The notes below the pieces were generated by a model that saw only the letters and a program-made list of their open reading frames with translations, had not been told where the DNA came from and ran no database searches. Positions 25,368-33,758 of a stretch of 64,000 nucleotides of DNA are shown piece by piece; position 1 is the stretch's first letter, and every line of letters begins with the position of its first letter. The DNA is taken from contig AGIQ01000002.1 of the NCBI GenBank assembly GCA_000230935.2, forward strand, positions 434,001 to 498,000. Reading direction: 5' to 3'. The stretch is from Mycolicibacterium rhodesiae JS60. GTDB lineage: Bacteria; Actinomycetota; Actinomycetes; Mycobacteriales; Mycobacteriaceae. The translations under genes and the position numbers were made by a program.

Positions 25368-25849
25368 CCGAGCTGCCTGCGCAGCGTCGCGGCCAGATGG
25401 TGGGTGAGGGGCACGCCGACAGCGGCCATCGAGACGCTGTAGGTCAGCTGGTCGCCGTTCAGGCGGAATGAACGGCTCAGGGCAGTAACGCTTTTCGCGG
25501 AGCCGGTCAGCCCGATCGACGTCGACGCCACCTCTATGGTCAGACCGTTGCGCTCGACGGACAGCGTGCCCTCGTCGATCTCGGTGACCCCGGTGGGATG
25601 CGCCACGACCAGTTCGATCCGTCCGGGCGAAGGCACCCGCAGATAGCCGGTCTCGGCGTGCAGGGGCCGCCCGTCGTCGCTGGCGCGGGTCCGCTGCGAA
25701 TAGGTCAGGAACGGTTTGCCGACATGGCCTATCGCGATCTCCTCGCGGTAGCCGAACGAGTCGATGGTCGGGTATTCGCCGGCGCCGGCCCCTGCCCAGG
25801 TGCCCAGGAGCGGAGCGAGGACCGCGACGTCGGGGTGTAGCTCGGGCAC
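25364..25849 (-). CDS. Nitrobindin-like heme-binding beta-barrel (FABP-like, DUF1794)
   Basis: 161 aa starting at GTG 25849. The signature GTWAGAGAGEYPTI and the barrel strands LPSPGRIELVV-like are those of the nitrobindin/THAP4 family; a His near the C-terminus (PLTHHLAATLRR) is the expected heme ligand. Such proteins bind ferric heme and deal with nitric oxide or peroxynitrite. Coupled to the serine hydrolase gene. Confidence 0.88.
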   Translation of the reverse strand: MPELHPDVAVLAPLLGTWAGAGAGEYPTIDSFGYREEIAIGHVGKPFLTYSQRTRASDDGRPLHAETGYLRVPSPGRIELVVAHPTGVTEIDEGTLSVERNGLTIEVASTSIGLTGSAKSVTALSRSFRLNGDQLTYSVSMAAVGVPLTHHLAATLRRQLG

Positions 25850-25874
25850 CAGCCCAGGGTACGACTCCCGCGGA

Positions 25875-26282
25875 TCACAGCGGTCCGACGAGCTCGACCC
25901 AGTTGCCGTCTGGGTCGGCGACGAACATCCACCCCATTCCGGGGACGGGCGCGAACTCGGCCAGTTCCTGCGCGATTTCGTATCCCGCGGCCTTCACCTG
26001 CTCGGCGGCCTTGGTCGTGCTGGCCACCACAACGGTGTAGTAGCGGATACCGGCCGCGGCGGGTCCGCCGCCCGGCATCGCGGGTGCGGCCGGCGGCTCG
26101 TCGAGAGTGACCAGCTTGAGCACGTTGTCACCGATCGCGTAGCGCTTCATCGTGCCGCCGGGGAAGTCGAGGTCGCCGGTGAAGGGCAGGCCGAGGAAGT
26201 TCTCGTAGAACTCGACCATGGCATCGAGGTTGGTGGTCACCAAACCGACTTCGATGTTCTTTGCGAGTAGATCGATGGCCAT
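25875..26282 (-). CDS. VOC (glyoxalase/bleomycin-resistance) family protein, copy A
   Basis: 135-aa single-unit VOC protein, with the paired beta-alpha-beta-beta-beta modules and metal-ligand Glu near the end (FVADPDGNWVELVGP). It is a near-duplicate of the next VOC gene, sharing the VGLVTTNL...FYENFLGLPF opening and GGTMKRYxIGDNxLKLVT. Substrate unknown; likely a metal-dependent lyase, isomerase or dioxygenase. Confidence 0.88.
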   Translation of the reverse strand: MAIDLLAKNIEVGLVTTNLDAMVEFYENFLGLPFTGDLDFPGGTMKRYAIGDNVLKLVTLDEPPAAPAMPGGGPAAAGIRYYTVVVASTTKAAEQVKAAGYEIAQELAEFAPVPGMGWMFVADPDGNWVELVGPL

Positions 26283-26328
26283 GGGGCTCCTCCGCGCTGA
26301 GTTCGGCTGACGACCGAAGAGTAATCGG

Positions 26329-26736
26329 TCAGATCGGACCGGCGAGTTCCACCCAGTTGCCGTCGGGGTCGGCGACGAAGAAATAGCCGATCCCCGGCAT
26401 CGCGGCGAATTCGACGAGGGGTTCGGTGATCTCGTAGCCGGCGGCTTGCACCTGCTCGGCGGCGTCTGTGACGTTTGCGACCACCAGGGACAGGTAGCGG
26501 ACGCCGGTCTGTGCCCGCCCGCCGCCGGGCGTCAGCTGCGCGGGCGGCGGCTGGTCGTAGGTGACCAGCTTGAGGGTGTTGTCACCGATCAGGTAACGCT
26601 TCATCGTGCCGCCGGGGAAATCGAGGTCGAGCTGGAACGGCAGGCCGAGGAAGTTCTCGTAGAACTCGACCATGGGGCCGAGGTTGGTGGTGACCACACC
26701 TATTTCGACACTGGGGGCGAGCAGCTCGACGGCCAT
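26329..26736 (-). CDS. VOC family protein, copy B
   Basis: 135 aa, the same length as copy A and clearly its tandem duplicate, though substitutions are spread through the substrate-facing region (for example PFQLDLDFPGG against PFTGDLDFPGG). The two may form dimers with each other or act on related substrates. Follows the methyltransferase gene by 5 bp on the same strand. Confidence 0.88.
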   Translation of the reverse strand: MAVELLAPSVEIGVVTTNLGPMVEFYENFLGLPFQLDLDFPGGTMKRYLIGDNTLKLVTYDQPPPAQLTPGGGRAQTGVRYLSLVVANVTDAAEQVQAAGYEITEPLVEFAAMPGIGYFFVADPDGNWVELAGPI

Positions 26737-26741
26737 GGCGT

Positions 26742-27377
26742 TCAGGCCTTCTCACCGATGGTGATCAGGTCCCACACGCCCTTGGTCCACAGCGGCCGGT
26801 CCACCCGGCGCTGGTCGACGAGGCTGAAGCCGGCATCGGCGAAGAGGGCGCGCATCTCTTGCGCCGACGGGTTGTGCGCAGCGCTGGACGGGGAGTTGGT
26901 CAGCCGCCCCAGCAGCGGCAGCTGGGGCGGGCTGATCGTCGCAACCGCCGCCAGACCGCCCGGTGCCAGCACTCGGTGGAACTCACGCATGGCCGCCGGC
27001 TGGTCGAAGAAGTGGAACGCCGATGTCGAGACGACGGCGTCGAGTACCCCGTCGTCGAAGGGCAGTTGTTCGGCCGGACCCTTGCGCCAGTCCACCCGCG
27101 GTGAGCGCGCCTTTGCCTGCCGCAGCATGCCGTCGGACATGTCCACGCCGTAGACCTCGTCCGGCTCGAGCTCCTCGGCGATACGTGCGGCCAGAATTCC
27201 TGTGCCACAAGCGATATCAGCGATCCTGCGGGCACCGTGTGCTCGCAGCTCGTCGATCACCTCGTCCTGGGCGGGACAGTAGACCCACTGCTGAAGGCCG
27301 GGGTGATCGTAGAGCGGCGCGGCAATGGTCCAGAACCGCGTCACAAGATCGTTGAGATTGCGACCGTGTGTGGCCAT
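26742..27377 (-). CDS. Class I SAM-dependent methyltransferase
   Basis: 211 aa with the SAM-binding motif IADIACGTGILA, the acidic VYGVDMSDGML strand end, and the post-motif DAVVSTSAFHFF. It most resembles UbiE/COQ5-type small-molecule methyltransferases. First gene of a likely operon with the two VOC genes, suggesting a small-molecule pathway; substrate unknown. Confidence 0.88.
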   Translation of the reverse strand: MATHGRNLNDLVTRFWTIAAPLYDHPGLQQWVYCPAQDEVIDELRAHGARRIADIACGTGILAARIAEELEPDEVYGVDMSDGMLRQAKARSPRVDWRKGPAEQLPFDDGVLDAVVSTSAFHFFDQPAAMREFHRVLAPGGLAAVATISPPQLPLLGRLTNSPSSAAHNPSAQEMRALFADAGFSLVDQRRVDRPLWTKGVWDLITIGEKA

Positions 27378-27436
27378 TGACTGCCCGCTTCCGATTGAAC
27401 TGCCGATATCGGCCAGTCTAGGAACCGGCGCCGGGA

Positions 27437-27877
27437 CTACTTGGGCAGCGTGGCAAGCTGCAGGTGGGTGTGCGGCCCGCGGGCCAACGCGGCTGTCGCC
27501 GAGACGATGTTGCCCTCGGTCTTGAACTGACCGTCGGGATCGCAGACGCGCAGCGCCCGGGTGACTTCCGGGCCGGGGACCAGCACCCAGTCGATTCCGC
27601 GCCGCGAGCAGCGCGCATCGATGGTGTGCAGCGTCGAGTAGCCATCGGTTCCGAAGAAGCCCAGCCGCGACAGATCCAGGACCAGCTGGTCGTAGCTCGG
27701 CAGGAGCGCGTCGACATAGTCGAGCAGTTCGCCGGAGTTCGATGCATCGATCTCGCCGACGGCGGCGACGAGCACGGTGGTTGCGCTGAGCTCTCGGGCC
27801 CGGAACAGCCCTCGATCTGTGCGGTCACGACCCAACCGGGTCAGAGCCAGGGGTGCCGCGGCGGTGGCTACAGACAT
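27437..27877 (-). CDS. STAS domain protein (anti-sigma factor antagonist-like)
   Basis: 146 aa with a STAS fold in residues ~30-120: VLVAAVGEIDASN opens it and LVLDLSRLGFFGTDGYSTL is the segment around the normal phosphorylation site. The usual D-S/T-x-G reads G-T-D-G, so Thr is available for phosphorylation but the preceding Asp is gone. Such proteins are common in mycobacterial SigF-type partner switching. No anti-sigma gene adjoins it. Confidence 0.85.
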   Translation of the reverse strand: MSVATAAAPLALTRLGRDRTDRGLFRARELSATTVLVAAVGEIDASNSGELLDYVDALLPSYDQLVLDLSRLGFFGTDGYSTLHTIDARCSRRGIDWVLVPGPEVTRALRVCDPDGQFKTEGNIVSATAALARGPHTHLQLATLPK

Positions 27878-28298
27878 CGCGCCTCACTTCATAGATTTTT
27901 GGTTCCGCAGTGCTGCCGGAGTGCAAAGCTGAAGTTCGAGTCGAGACTTCGCTGCGAGAGTTCTATGGCCCTCGCGCATTCGCATCTCCGGGCGGCTGTG
28001 AACTCAACCTGGTGGAAATCTACTACGGATTTCGTTGCGCAACCATTAATTGTTTCTAAGACCTATATCTGCACTTCAAGCCCGATCCACCTGTCCCGGA
28101 AACGGGACGCGACCGTGCAGATATGGCAAATATTTACGGGGCCAACAATTGAATCCGTAGGCAAACGCTCGGACGATCCGGAAGACAGTTTTGAAATTGT
28201 GTCTACCGATGGTGCGTGACCAGGATTACTCTGACTCACGGCGTATCTGGGGGCAGGAGCGCAGCGACCCGGGGAGATTAGCCCGTCGAGGAGGACCC
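27878..28298. other. 421-bp non-coding stretch with nested inverted repeats
   Basis: No convincing gene is visible on either strand between the STAS start and the D-aminoacylase start. It is AT-richer than the coding DNA. It holds the promoters for both flanking divergent genes and, at 28065-28124, a set of nested inverted repeats described separately. The last 15 bases contain the GAGGAGG ribosome site of the downstream gene. Confidence 0.6.
28065..28124. other. Nested inverted repeats, possible structured RNA or operator
   Basis: Outer arms ATATCTGCAC (28065-28074) and GTGCAGATAT (28115-28124) are perfectly complementary. Inside, GTCCCG (28093-28098) and CGGGAC (28103-28108) form a second stem with loop GAAA. 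The two would fold as a stem with an apical GAAA tetraloop hairpin and an asymmetric internal loop. No T-run follows on either strand, so a simple terminator is unlikely. Confidence 0.5.
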
Positions 28299-30059
28299 AT
28301 GTACGACCTGACGATCACTGGTGGCACTGTCGTAGACGGCACCGGCGACAAGCCCTTCAGAGCCGATATCGGCATCAAGGACGGCAAGATCGTCGAGGTC
28401 CGCCGCCGCGACGGCGACGACAGCGGGTTGCAGGGCGAGTCCGCCGAGACGATCGACGCCACCGGCAGGGTGGTCACCCCCGGTTTCGTCGACATCCACA
28501 CTCACTACGACGGGCAGATCAGCTGGGACGGTCTGCTCGAGCCGAGCAGCCAGCACGGTGTGACGACCGTCGTCAGCGGCAACTGCGGCGTGGGCTTCGC
28601 GCCCGTGCAGCCGGGTCGCGAGCAATGGCTCATCGAGCTGATGGAGGGTGTCGAGGACATCCCTGGCACAGCACTGACCGAAGGCATCACGTGGGGCTGG
28701 GAGAGTTTCCCGGAGTACCTCGATGCCGTCGAAAAGCAATCGCTCGCAGTCGATTTCGGAACCCAGATCGCCCACGGCGCGGTCCGCGGGTACGCGATGG
28801 GCGACCGCGGCGCCCGCAACGAGGCCGCCACCGCCGATGACATCGCCGCCATGGCGCGCATCGTCCAGGAAGCCATCGAGGCGGGCGCGCTGGGTTTTTC
28901 GACGTCGCGGACCGAGGCCCACCGCGCGATTGACGGCGAACCGGTACCCGGCACCTATGCCGCCGAGGACGAGCTGTTCGCGCTCGGCCGGGCGATGGCC
29001 CGTGGCGGACAGGCCGTCTTCGAGGTGGCACCCGCGGGAACCGCGGGCGAAAGCCTCGACGGCCCGATGCGTGAACTCGACTGGATGGTCCGGCTCGCGG
29101 CCGAGATCGACCGGCCGCTGTCGTTCGCGATGGTGCAGACGCAATCGGCCCCGGATCTGTGGAAAAAGCAGCTCGACGTCGCCGGGCACGCGCTTGACGA
29201 CGGAATCCGTGTGCACCCCCAATTTGCCGCCCGCCCGTTCGGAATGTTGTTCGGGTTCTCCGGCTATCACGCCTTCACCCACCGGCCCACATTCCGGAAG
29301 TTGAAGGCGGAACTGAATCCGCAGGAGCTGCGTGCCCGGCTCGCAGACCCGGCGGTGCGGGCCGCGATTTTGGCCGACATCGACCTGCCGCCGCAGCCAC
29401 TTCCGCTGTTCGACGCGCTGTACGCGATGATCCAGCACAGCGCCGACGGCATCTATGCCATCGGTGACCCGCCGGACTACGAGCCGACCCCGGACAAGAC
29501 CGTCGGTGCGATCGCGCGAGCCCGCGGCGAGGATCCGCTGGCCACGATGTACGACCTGATGCTGGAGTCCGACGGCACGGCGATGCTGATGATGCCGTTC
29601 TTCAACTACGTCGAGGGCAACCACGACGCGATCTACGAGATGATGACGCACCGCGCGGCGGTGTCCGGGCTGTCCGACGGCGGTGCCCACTGCGGGCTGA
29701 TCTGTGACGCGTCGTATCCGACGTTCATGCTCACGCACTGGGCCCGGGACCGCCGGCGCGGGCCGAAGTTCCCGATCGAGTACGTCGTGCGCAAGCAGAC
29801 CCTCGACACCGCCACCCTGTTCGGACTGACCGATCGGGGAGTGCTCAGCGTCGGCAAGAAGGCCGACGTCAACGTCATCGACCTCGATGCGCTGACCCTC
29901 GGCGTGCCGCTGATGGCCTACGACCTGCCGGCCGGCGGGAACCGGCTGATGCAGGGTGCGAGCGGTTATGACGCGACGGTTGTCAGCGGTGTCGTCACCC
30001 GCCGCCACGGCGCCGACACCGGGGCACGTCCGGGCAAAGTACTGCGCGGCGTGCGCTGA
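28299..30059 (+). CDS. N-acyl-D-amino-acid deacylase-like amidohydrolase
   Basis: 586 aa. The first metal site FVDIHTHYDGQ (H67, H69) and the SGNCGVGFAP loop, which supplies a Cys ligand, are those of the D-aminoacylase/D-hydantoinase-like group; GGAHCGLICDAS is near the later metal Asp region. Members deacylate N-acyl-D-amino acids or related amides. In mycobacteria many paralogues occur without known substrate. ATG at 28299 follows GAGGAGG. Monocistronic or with the downstream rhomboid gene 44 bp away. Confidence 0.88.
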   Translation: MYDLTITGGTVVDGTGDKPFRADIGIKDGKIVEVRRRDGDDSGLQGESAETIDATGRVVTPGFVDIHTHYDGQISWDGLLEPSSQHGVTTVVSGNCGVGFAPVQPGREQWLIELMEGVEDIPGTALTEGITWGWESFPEYLDAVEKQSLAVDFGTQIAHGAVRGYAMGDRGARNEAATADDIAAMARIVQEAIEAGALGFSTSRTEAHRAIDGEPVPGTYAAEDELFALGRAMARGGQAVFEVAPAGTAGESLDGPMRELDWMVRLAAEIDRPLSFAMVQTQSAPDLWKKQLDVAGHALDDGIRVHPQFAARPFGMLFGFSGYHAFTHRPTFRKLKAELNPQELRARLADPAVRAAILADIDLPPQPLPLFDALYAMIQHSADGIYAIGDPPDYEPTPDKTVGAIARARGEDPLATMYDLMLESDGTAMLMMPFFNYVEGNHDAIYEMMTHRAAVSGLSDGGAHCGLICDASYPTFMLTHWARDRRRGPKFPIEYVVRKQTLDTATLFGLTDRGVLSVGKKADVNVIDLDALTLGVPLMAYDLPAGGNRLMQGASGYDATVVSGVVTRRHGADTGARPGKVLRGVR

Positions 30060-30103
30060 CTACTGTGCCGCTTGCGTGGCACAGTATCTTCGGTGGCAGA
30101 ACT

Positions 30104-30967
30104 ATGAGCACTCCCTACACACCGCAAACTCCGGCGGGAACGCCGACCTGCTACCGCCATCCCGACCGCCCGACGTATGTGAGTTGCGCTCGCTGTCAGC
30201 GACCCGTCTGCCCCGAGTGCATGCGCAGCGCCGCGGTCGGCCATCAGTGCGTGGACTGTGTGGCCCAGGGTGCGCAGAGCGTGCGCCCGATCCGCACGGC
30301 CGCCGGTGGGATCAGCCGCTCCGGGCAGCCGCTGGTCACCTATGGGCTGATCGCCGTCAACGTGGTGATGTTCGTGCTGCAGATGACGTCGAAGAATCTG
30401 GAACGCGAACTCGTGCTGTGGGCGCCCGGCGTGGCCGGCGGCGAGTACTACCGCCTGGTGACGTCGGCGTTCATGCACTACGGCGCACTGCATCTGCTGT
30501 TCAACATGTGGGCGCTGTACGTGATCGGACCTCCGCTGGAGTCCTGGCTGGGCCGGCTGCGATTCGGCGCGCTCTACGCGCTCAGTGCGCTGGGCGGGTC
30601 GGTACTGGTGTACTGGCTTGCCCCGATCGGCGCCGCAACGGCCGGAGCCTCGGGGGCGATCTTCGGCCTGTTCGGTGCAACGTTCGTGTTGGCGAAGCAC
30701 CTCAGGCTGGACATGCGCTGGCTCGTCGCGATCATCGTGGCCAACCTGATCCTGACGTTCACCGTGCCGTCGATCAGCTGGCAGGGCCACATCGGCGGCC
30801 TGGTCGTCGGCGCGCTGATTGCCGCGGTCTTCGTCTACGCGCCGCGAGAACGCCGCAACCTGGTGCAGGGCGGGGTCTGTGCGGCCGTGCTGGTGGTGTT
30901 CGCGCTGCTGATCTACTGGCGCACAGCCGAGTTGGTCGGTCAGTACGGGGCGTTGATCACCGGCTGA
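30104..30967 (+). CDS. Rhomboid intramembrane serine protease with zinc-binding N-terminus
   Basis: 287 aa. Residues 16-52 contain seven Cys and two His (CYRH, CARCQRPVCPECM, HQCVDC), a B-box-like zinc-binding segment. Residues ~75-285 carry about seven spans with the rhomboid site: Ser183 in GASG, His229 in GHIGG, and H130/N134 (HLLFNM) in the oxyanion helix. It matches the zinc-finger rhomboid type I recall as M. tuberculosis Rv0110. Cleaves transmembrane substrates inside the membrane; substrates unknown. Confidence 0.92.
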   Translation: MSTPYTPQTPAGTPTCYRHPDRPTYVSCARCQRPVCPECMRSAAVGHQCVDCVAQGAQSVRPIRTAAGGISRSGQPLVTYGLIAVNVVMFVLQMTSKNLERELVLWAPGVAGGEYYRLVTSAFMHYGALHLLFNMWALYVIGPPLESWLGRLRFGALYALSALGGSVLVYWLAPIGAATAGASGAIFGLFGATFVLAKHLRLDMRWLVAIIVANLILTFTVPSISWQGHIGGLVVGALIAAVFVYAPRERRNLVQGGVCAAVLVVFALLIYWRTAELVGQYGALITG

Positions 30968-31348
30968 GGTGTCGACTCTGGACGATGGCATCTGTCACGA
31001 CGCCGGCTTGGGTGCGGCTGGCATGCAGCAACGCCCACATCATGGTTGCGACCCAGGCGCCAAATGTGACCAAACCCAGATAAAAGACCAGCGCACCTTG
31101 CTAGGCCACTGGTCCGGTGGTGACGAAGTACGCCAGTAGCGCTGGCAGGAACGTCAGCGGAATCCACAGGTTGGCGTAGCCGACCCATCCGGGGAGGACG
31201 GGATTGGGGGAGCGGTCCATCAGGATTGCCACCGCGATCGGGACTTCTTGGCAGGAGAACAGCACGATCGGGGTGACGAGCCGCTCAGCGTGAGCACAAT
31301 CACGAGGAGCCCACTGCACGCCATCGTGCGTTCCACGGTCTTGGTCAT
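30957..31348 (-). pseudogene. Decayed six-span membrane-protein gene
   Basis: From ATG 31348, 8 bp after the TetR stop, about 23 residues (MTKTVERTMACSGLLVIVL) look like an N-terminal membrane span. The frame then shifts and resumes as VAILMDRSPNPVLPGWVGYANLW and TTGPVA, where TAG at 31101-31103 interrupts; reading through gives QGALVFYLGLVTFGAWVATMMWALLHA. These pieces align with the C-terminal half of the 8701 and 9444 products, where TGPLAW has Trp at the stop position. About 130 central residues are missing. The gene is therefore deleted, frameshifted and carries a Trp-to-amber change. Confidence 0.75.
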
Positions 31349-31355
31349 GACGTGA

Positions 31356-32009
31356 CTACATTCCGGCGAGGCTGTCCCCGTCGCTGGAAGCACCCCACAG
31401 AGCGAGTTTGACCATACCTGCGCGTACCTCGTCGGGCCCGGTCTCCGGCTCCAGCAGCCAGCTGTAGGCCGACATTCCCATCAGCATCGCCAGGACGATC
31501 CGGACCGTCATATCGGGCCCCAAGGTGGAGGTCCAGCCCCGTCGGCGGGCTTCCAGTTCGGTCATCAGGCGAAGCTGACCTATTAACTTCTCGAAGGCAG
31601 CGCGGATACGTTGGACCATCGCCTCGGGCAATTCGGCACGGCCGGAAAGCATCTGATCCAAGGCGCGCTGGTTGGCGGCCACACTGCCGTAGACGTCTCG
31701 GATGAAGATCTCCATCATGGCCTGATCGGGCAGGGGTTCGGCGAGCTGGCTCATCCAGTCCGCGCCGAGTTGCTCGAACCCACGGACGAACGGGTCGAGT
31801 ACCGCCTCGGAGAACAGGTCGGCTTTGGTCTCGAAGTGTCGATACAACACCGACAGCGCCACCCCGGCCCGCTTGGCCACGTCCCGGGTGGACGTACTCG
31901 CATACCCCTTGCTTCCAAACTCGGCCTTCGCGGCGCCCAGCAGCAGTTCGCGCAATTCGGCCGGGCTGCGCCGCGTCTGACGCTCTGGCTTCGATGACTT
32001 GTTGGCCAT
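31356..32009 (-). CDS. TetR family regulator
   Basis: 217 aa. HTH is TSTRDVAKRAGVALSVLYRHFETKADLF, with a C-terminal helical ligand-binding domain. Divergent from the FAD-dependent desaturase gene at 32149, with a palindrome and direct repeats between them. The membrane-protein gene it was formerly co-transcribed with is now a pseudogene, but the regulator looks intact. Confidence 0.88.
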   Translation of the reverse strand: MANKSSKPERQTRRSPAELRELLLGAAKAEFGSKGYASTSTRDVAKRAGVALSVLYRHFETKADLFSEAVLDPFVRGFEQLGADWMSQLAEPLPDQAMMEIFIRDVYGSVAANQRALDQMLSGRAELPEAMVQRIRAAFEKLIGQLRLMTELEARRRGWTSTLGPDMTVRIVLAMLMGMSAYSWLLEPETGPDEVRAGMVKLALWGASSDGDSLAGM

Positions 32010-32036
32010 GGCGCCATCTTGTCATCGAGCGACACC

Positions 32037-32077
32037 AAGGGAGCAACGATCCCTTGTACAAGGTGCGACGATCCCTT
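32037..32077. promoter_or_regulatory. Operator-like repeats between TetR and FAD desaturase genes
   Basis: CCTTGTACAAGG at 32052-32063 is a perfect 12-bp palindrome. GATCCCTT recurs at 32048 and 32070, 22 bp apart (about two helical turns), and AAGGGA at 32037 is the inverted partner of TCCCTT at 32050. This crowded region is well placed for repressor binding. Confidence 0.55.
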
Positions 32078-32148
32078 ACTGTGTCGACGAGTGCGCGGCG
32101 TCGGCATGAACCGGTCGTGACGATCAACGGCGATCAGAGAGGTGTCAT

Positions 32149-33735
32149 ATGGACGATGTCATCGTCATCGGTGCGGGGATCAACGGTCTGACCTGCGCCG
32201 CCTACCTGGCGCAAGCCGGTAAGCGGGTCACCGTGCTCGAGGCGAACCCGCACCCGGGCGGTTTCTGTGTGACCCAGGAGGTCCCGGGCGCGCCCGGATA
32301 CCTGGTGAACACCTACGCCATCGAATTCCCGTTCGCCGAAATCAAACCGTCTGTCTACGCTGAGCTGGGCCTGGACCGGTTCGGGGTCAAGTGGACGACA
32401 CCGGACCCGAACAACACCATGGTCGGGATCAGCGGGCGGACCTTCTCCAACTACTTTTCGCTGGACCGGACCTGCGACTCGATCGGCAAGTTATCCAAGA
32501 ACGACGCCAAGGCCTGGCGCAATCTGATGACCACGCTGATGAGCTTGCTCGACGTGGGCCTGCCGTACCTGTCCGATCACCCGACGCGGCCGAGTGCCGC
32601 GACGGTGGCCGAAATGCTCGGCCACGTCGCCCGCCAGCGCACGCAGTTGATGCCGGCAGCGCGAATCCTGCTGCAGTCGCCGATCGAGATCATCGATGAG
32701 TTCGAGAGCGACGAGATGCGCTCCTGGTTGGCGATGAATGTCGCCACGGGGAGCTTCCGGGCACTCGACGAGATCGCCAACGTCTCGATCTTGGTGTACT
32801 TCGCGCTCAACCACAAATACCCGATCCGTCGCGTGGTCGGCGGAGCCGGTGCGTTCATCGAAGGCTTGGTAGCGAGTATTCGGAGCAACGGGGGCCAGGT
32901 CCGAACATCGGCGCCAGTCGCGAAAGTCGAAGTGGCACAGGGCAAAGTGATCGGGATCGTTCTGCATAGCGGAGAGGAGATCCGCGCGAAGCAGGTCGTC
33001 GCCGCGGTGGACCCAACCTCGTTGTTCACCAAAATGATCGACCAGTCGGCGTTGTCGGCCTCGCTACGAGAGGAGGTCGGCCGGATGCGGGTGTTGTCGA
33101 GCAACGTCAGCCACATGATCGGCAACATCGCCATCAACAGGCGGCCGACGTTCCCGAACCACGACATCACGCCAGACATGCTGGCCGGGCTCAGCTTTGC
33201 CCCCAGCGTCGACTATGTGAACCGGATGATGGACAACATCAAAGTCGGCCGACTGGGCGACGAACAGCCGTTCTACATCGGGCTGCCCTCGGTGCTGGAC
33301 CGCTCGCTGGTACCCGAGGGCAGCGAAGGCGAAAGCGTCTGGATGTACGTCGGAGCGGTTCCGCTCAAACTCTCCGACGGCTCGGACTGGCAAGACGTCA
33401 AGCAGCAGCGGTTCGACCACATTCTGGACAAGCTGGAGACCTACTCGCCGGGCTTCCGCGATTCGATCGTCGGATACGAGATCGAGAGCCCCGACGACCT
33501 CAACAACGAATGGGTCTACAAGGGCTCGTCTCGCGCGGTGGACCTGATCCCAAGCCAGATCGGACCGTGGCGCCCGAGTCCATCTCTGAGTGGTTATGAC
33601 ACACCGGACATCGAGGGCCTCTGGCGCTCTGGGCACGGTACGCACCCGATGTCGGGAACCAATGGCTGGCCGGGCCGTCTGACTGCGCGCACGATGCTCA
33701 AGGCTGAACGCAAGAGACGGCGGTTTCGCCGCTGA
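32149..33735 (+). CDS. FAD-dependent oxidoreductase, phytoene desaturase-like
   Basis: 528 aa. The N-terminal dinucleotide fold (VIVIGAGINGLTCAAYLAQAGKRVTVLEANPHPGG) and the C-terminal SGHGTHPMSGTNGWPGR FAD segment are those of the CrtI/amine-oxidase-like group; VVGGAGAFIEGL and AAVDP are further landmarks. No carotenoid genes are near, so it may act on another lipid or small isoprenoid. Under control of the divergent TetR. Confidence 0.85.
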   Translation: MDDVIVIGAGINGLTCAAYLAQAGKRVTVLEANPHPGGFCVTQEVPGAPGYLVNTYAIEFPFAEIKPSVYAELGLDRFGVKWTTPDPNNTMVGISGRTFSNYFSLDRTCDSIGKLSKNDAKAWRNLMTTLMSLLDVGLPYLSDHPTRPSAATVAEMLGHVARQRTQLMPAARILLQSPIEIIDEFESDEMRSWLAMNVATGSFRALDEIANVSILVYFALNHKYPIRRVVGGAGAFIEGLVASIRSNGGQVRTSAPVAKVEVAQGKVIGIVLHSGEEIRAKQVVAAVDPTSLFTKMIDQSALSASLREEVGRMRVLSSNVSHMIGNIAINRRPTFPNHDITPDMLAGLSFAPSVDYVNRMMDNIKVGRLGDEQPFYIGLPSVLDRSLVPEGSEGESVWMYVGAVPLKLSDGSDWQDVKQQRFDHILDKLETYSPGFRDSIVGYEIESPDDLNNEWVYKGSSRAVDLIPSQIGPWRPSPSLSGYDTPDIEGLWRSGHGTHPMSGTNGWPGRLTARTMLKAERKRRRFRR

Positions 33736-33758
33736 GGTCTGGCGCGAAACGGCGAGCC

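Noticed and set aside
28278..30008. 576-codon open frame on the minus strand opposite the D-aminoacylase gene
   Set aside because: Composition is typical of an antisense shadow, while the plus-strand gene has a ribosome site and clear active-site motifs.
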